DNA of 64,000 nt, from assembly GCF_037975245.1 (NCBI RefSeq), contig NC_092577.1:18044398-18108397 (forward strand), in the 5' to 3' direction. Source of the DNA: Apostichopus japonicus (lineage: Eukaryota > Echinodermata > Holothuroidea > Aspidochirotida > Stichopodidae). Below are positions 59,992 to 64,000 of this stretch, piece by piece. Below the pieces are notes generated by a model. The model ran no database searches. It was not told where the DNA came from and was given only the letters and a program-made list of their open reading frames with translations. A program made the translations under genes and the position numbers. How positions within the stretch are numbered: the first letter of the stretch is position 1; each line of letters begins with the position of its first letter.

Positions 59992-60224
59992 TGTTATAAT
60001 TTATTGCGTTACATGATGCTGTACAGGACAGATATATAGGACGACATGTCCAAGGTTACTTGTTGACAGATGGAGAGACAGGGTGAACAAGGACGGGCAG
60101 ACGGCATGCTTTAACTTATATATCAATATGCAAATACACAGCTCATTAACATACAGGTGCAGATTATACAATGTAGTGCATCGTTTGCACACGTACATAT
60201 GAATGCATATTCAATAACATTACA
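59992..60224 (-). mobile_element. Gypsy LTR (3' LTR of a minus-strand element)
   Basis: On the minus strand the block starts TGTAATGTTATTG and ends ATTATAACA, so it has the TG...CA ends of an LTR. It contains a TATATAAG box near 60110-60120 and AATAAA near its end. A purine tract AAAGAAAGGGGGA sits directly before it at 60225-60237, as expected for the polypurine tract of a 3' LTR. The length, about 233 bases, is short but reasonable for Gypsy elements. Confidence 0.75.
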
Positions 60225-60530
60225 TCCCCCTTTCTTTAATAAGTTGGGAGTCTTAGATAGGCTACAATTCAATTAAACGTTCTTAATAATTACAAGGGCT
60301 TTGTGTAAGTCTGGTAGTATTTCGCAAACAATACTACACAGCTTGTAAAAATTATAATTCCAACATCAATCTCTTCTTTACTCTCTGACCAGACCTAGTA
60401 ATAAAAACATCTTCTTGTGGGTCTGGACCTTCTGGTTCTGGTGCCAGAATATTTTCTATTTCTGAACTGGGGTCAGAGTTATGGTTTATAATCTCTGACT
60501 GGGGTAGAACCTTTTCCCCTTCCTTTAAAT
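60225..60530 (-). pseudogene. Gypsy pol C-terminus next to its LTR
   Basis: The minus-strand frame 60352-60530 ends VFITRSGQRVKKRLMLEL and stop at 60352-60354, the form of a Gypsy pol C-terminus (acidic/Pro stretch then T-R-S-G-R-x-basic). It is cut at 60531 by a LINE-A tail, so the rest of the element, if present, lies beyond the LINE insertions. Confidence 0.7.
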
Positions 60531-61089
60531 GTGCTTTTTACGTGACCCGCCATGCGGGATACAAAACGTCACGGCCAAACGGCACTACCGAACCATCCCA
60601 TTCTGACAAACGAAACTAAGGTCTAGCGAGCCAAAAAAACATGCGCCCGCCGACCTGCAGAGACAAAACGCCCAACCCCCCCCCCCCCCCACTGAAACAT
60701 TCAAAAACGTACAGAAGGACGACCCGCACGCAGCGAAACGAAAAACCCCTCCCCAGCGTCCAAAAAAGGCAGCCCCAGATAAACGGCGAAAATCGCCTTC
60801 AATCTGAAGGCGAATGTCGGACTTCACCGACTCCAGGACTGCCTGCCAACTGGCAAATTTCCCCCTAAAAACCAAATTACACCTATTCCGCCAAACATGT
60901 TTTTTTACAATAGAGCAAACAAAAATAATGCGGTGCAACACAGCTACCGAACAAACTGGAGGGTCTACCCCATATAAAATAAAGCCCTGCCCTACCGACC
61001 ATGAACGGTCTCCCGTAACACGGTCGGTCCAGGTCTGGAACCACTCCCATAAGTTTACTACAAAGTAACAATGCCAAAAAACATGAGCG
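60531..61089 (-). mobile_element. LINE-A 3' part, itself split by another LINE-A
   Basis: Begins GTGCTTTTTACGTGACCC with the CCCGCCATGCGGG stem and runs into ORF2 C-terminal codons (MEWFQ-like region, WEWFQTWTDRVTGDRS). It stops at the word ACATGAGCG. Copy 1 continues with GTACTCTC at that place, so this copy was interrupted here by the next one. Confidence 0.85.
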
Positions 61090-64000
61090 GTGCTTTTTAC
61101 GTGACCCGCCATGCGGGATACAAAACGTCACGGCCAAACGGCACTACCGAACCATCCCATTCTGACAAACGAAACTAAGGTCTAGCGAGCCAAAAAAACA
61201 TACGCCCGCCGACCTGCAGAGACAAAACGCCCAACCCCCTCCCCACTCAAACATTCAAAAACGTACAGAAGGACGACCCGCACGCAGCGAAACGAAAAAC
61301 CCCTCCCCAGCACACCAGCGTCCAAAAAAGGCAGCCCCAGATAAACGGCGAAAATCGCCTTCAATCTGAAGGCGAATGTCAGACTTCACCGCCTCCAGGA
61401 CTGCCTGCCAACTGGCAAATTTCCCCCTAAAAACCAAATTACATCTATTCCGCCAAACATGTTTTTTTACAATAGAGCAAACAAAAATGATGCGGTGCAA
61501 CACAGCTACCGAACAAACTGGAGGGTCTACCCCATATAAAATAAAGCCCTGCCCTACCGACCATGAACGGTCTCCCGTAACACGGTCGGTCCAGGTCTGG
61601 AACCACTCCCATAAGTTGACTACAAAGTAACAATGCCAAAAAACATGAGCAGTACTCTCTAAGCTGTCACAGCCGGTCCTAGGGCACAGTCCATCACCCA
61701 ATCGCCAATGATATCTTTTTAGGTTGGTCACCAAGGCACCGTGTGCAACTCTCCATGCAAGATCACGGAGCCTGCAACCATTCAGCCTTGAATGCACCGA
61801 ACGCCATACTTCTGCAGAATGACGTCCCTGGACAAAAGTTGCATTCAAGGCCTTATCCCTCAACGAACTGTGAACGAGGGCCGGCTGTGACAGGTCAACA
61901 GGGGGCAACTCAATCAGAGCGGAGCAGATGACACGCACCACCCTGTTTGGAGTACTACTATGCGGTTCTCTGTTGCTAAACAGCGCCGGGACCCATCGAC
62001 GCAGGTGCAAACCGCCCCAAAAACGTACAAAATATGAAGAAGGCAACCCTGGGTCAGTTACGCTACAAACAACTGCTTAAATAACAAAAAGGTCAATTTA
62101 CTTCCCAGATGAACCACCCCTAGTCCCCCCTTCTCCAGTTTTTGGTACAATACCGCCCTCTTGACAAGCTCTGTACCCCCAGACCATATGAATGAAAAAA
62201 TCGCCCTCTCCAACCGTACCAGGACGCGACGCGGAATAGGGTACACCGCGCCCGGGTACCACAAGATGGGCGAAACGAAACGATTAATAACGGTGACTTT
62301 CCCCAAGATCGAAAGCCAGCGGGTGCCAAAGGTTTCGAGTCTGCTCTGAAATACCTCAGCCCTCTCGTTCCAGGTGACATCACAAGGTGCATCGTAGCCG
62401 AACCATATACCATTAATTTTGATATTCTGATCCGACCACAACGCACCGAATGGTAAGTCTCTGTATCTCCAGCTACCAAGACGAAGGCCCTTTGTCTTTT
62501 CTGGATTCAACTTCGCCCCGGTAGCTCTCTCAAAAATAGATAGATCCTGCGAGAGTGCGCGAAAGGAGACCAGACTCGAAACAATACATGTCACGTCATC
62601 TGCATATTGAGCGCATTTCACTTTGGCACCCCCTGGCACAACGAATGGAACAAGTTTGGAGTCCCTTTCCAAAGACGAGAGAGGGACTCGCTAAACAAAA
62701 CATAAAGTAATGGAGACAGAGGGCACCCCTGGCGCACCCCCCTCTCTACGTTAAAAACCTCCGAACAAAACCCATTTACGATAACAGAACTGAAACTTTG
62801 TTCATACAAAACAGAAATCCATTTACGAAAATTTGGGTGCAACTGAAACGTCTCCAATACATTCATTAAAAAACCGCGATCCACCATTGCAAAGGCCTTC
62901 TGCTGGTCCAGAGACACCAATGCACATGGCAGATCACGCTCAATAACAAAGTCGGTCAAGTCGCGCATCAACCACAAGTTCTGCTGGATGCAATGACCCT
63001 TCACTGCACAAGTCTGGAGATCACCAACAAGATGCGGCATAGCCAGTGCAAGGCGGTTGCACAAAGCCTTAGCCAGCAACTTGTAGTCCACATTTAGCAA
63101 GGTGATCGGACGCTTGTTATGGGGATCCAAGGGGTCCCCAGACTTTGGCAGCAAAGTAATCATGCCCAGACGTTGACTTTGGTTTAACAGTCCGTTTTGG
63201 AAGGCGTCCTCGAAGACGGCTCTGATGTCGGGTCCTATTGTTGCCCAGAAGGTTCGGTAGAACTCCCTCGGAAGCCCGTCCGAACCCGGGGACTTGCCAT
63301 TCTTCATCTTCGAAAGCGCCTTCCAAAGCTCAACAGTGGTTATTCCGCCCCCCAAAATATCATTGACATCGTGGGGAACGGTTTTTGAGATTCCCCTCAA
63401 TAAATCAGACTGTGCCGACAAGTCGACATTGCCACGCGTAAACAAACTCGAATAATACTCTTTATATACGCGGACAATGCCGTGAGGGTCACTGACCACG
63501 GTCCCATCGGTAGCGCGCACAGACGGGACGCGTCTGTCACCCGCCGATGAGCTAACGGACTGGTAAAACCTCAGTGAAGGGCGCTCCTCGGCTTCCACCG
63601 CTTCGACACGGGCCCTGACGCGGGCACCGTGGTACTTTTCATCGAGATACGTCTGCAAAGCGATGACTGCCGAAGGGTCGCCAAACTTCACCTCCGCGCA
63701 CAGCTTCGAGAATTTTTCTCTTCGACGCCGTGCGCGGGTCACGCAATACTGAATTGCGTAGCGTTTGATGCGCAACTTGATATTATCCCACCACTGAGAT
63801 GTAGAAGCAAAGGCCGGCTTCAATGTTTGCCATCCTTTGTACCTGGTCTCGAAACCTTGGCGGAATTCTGCCTCGCCAAGAATCCGACAGTTAAGCTTTC
63901 ATAGGCCCCGCCCGATCGGGAAAATGGAAGGCAAAACAAAACGTGCTACCACAGTGTCATGGTCAGAGAGCGGACAGCTGAGCGTCTCGCAACCCGAAAA
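61090..64000 (-). mobile_element. LINE-A copy at the right edge, runs off the window
   Basis: Starts at the tail GTGCTTTTTACG at 61090 and covers ORF2 from its C-terminus back to the end of the endonuclease domain at 64000. ORF2 frames are 61255-62046, 62058-62672 and 62618-63900. Breaks are a lost C near 62061, a lost A near 62672, and a Trp codon changed to TGA at 63899-63901. The reverse transcriptase blocks RQGCPLSPLLYVLFSE and YADDVTC are present, and AFAMVDRG replaces AFDMVDRG, which changes one conserved Asp. The tail stem is the CCCGC/GCGGG type. Confidence 0.9.

Overview
This is a eukaryotic, animal-type window. Split genes with GT-AG introns sit in AT-rich DNA packed with nested transposable elements. 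There are no bacterial operons, tRNAs, rRNAs or CRISPR arrays. The mix of a Tx1-like LINE with an APE endonuclease, a Rex1/CR1-type LINE, Gypsy remnants, a KDZ transposase gene and a TTAA-flanked DNA transposon suggests a marine invertebrate (echinoderm, hemichordate or amphioxus would fit). The sequence alone does not settle the species.

Left block (1-21.6 kb) is a transposon graveyard. A Gypsy integrase remnant (1-955, minus) is followed by a short repeat region and a frameshifted multicopy gene of unknown function (1886-4466, plus). That gene was hit twice by the same LINE, here called LINE-A: a truncated tail at 2338-2523 and a long copy at 4467-11256. LINE-A copy 1 was in turn hit in its ORF1 by a short plus-strand relative, LINE-B (8848-10581), which has ORF1 and the LINE-A 3' tail but no ORF2. 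A Rex1/CR1-type LINE (11.5-14.6 kb, minus) lies between two oppositely oriented LINE-B pieces. A tandem array rich in AGGTCA half-sites fills 16.3-18.5 kb.

Middle block (22-41.3 kb, plus) holds a split KDZ (Kyakuja-Dileera-Zisupton) transposase gene. I could follow 14 exons plus one possible micro-exon with matching splice phases, predicting about 820 residues. Exon 3 carries a 5'-truncated LINE-A tail with a 15-bp target-site duplication. It brings an in-frame stop, so this copy looks recently disrupted. An almost intact LINE-A copy (29209-34097, minus), with one frameshift in ORF2, sits in a later intron.

Right block (47.1-59.8 kb, plus) holds a second split gene of at least nine exons, again with matching phases. 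It encodes a homeodomain-like segment, an HMG-box-like segment, an unrecognised middle and a C-terminal chromodomain. A TTAA-flanked DNA transposon (48.4-51.7 kb) with an internal array of a 13-bp motif lies in its first visible intron. The KDZ gene and this DNA/chromatin-binding gene lie in tandem on the same strand. Whether they belong to one large two-gene transposon is the main open hypothesis. The window ends in a Gypsy LTR with its pol C-terminus (59992-60530), then a LINE-A tail and another LINE-A copy running off the right edge.
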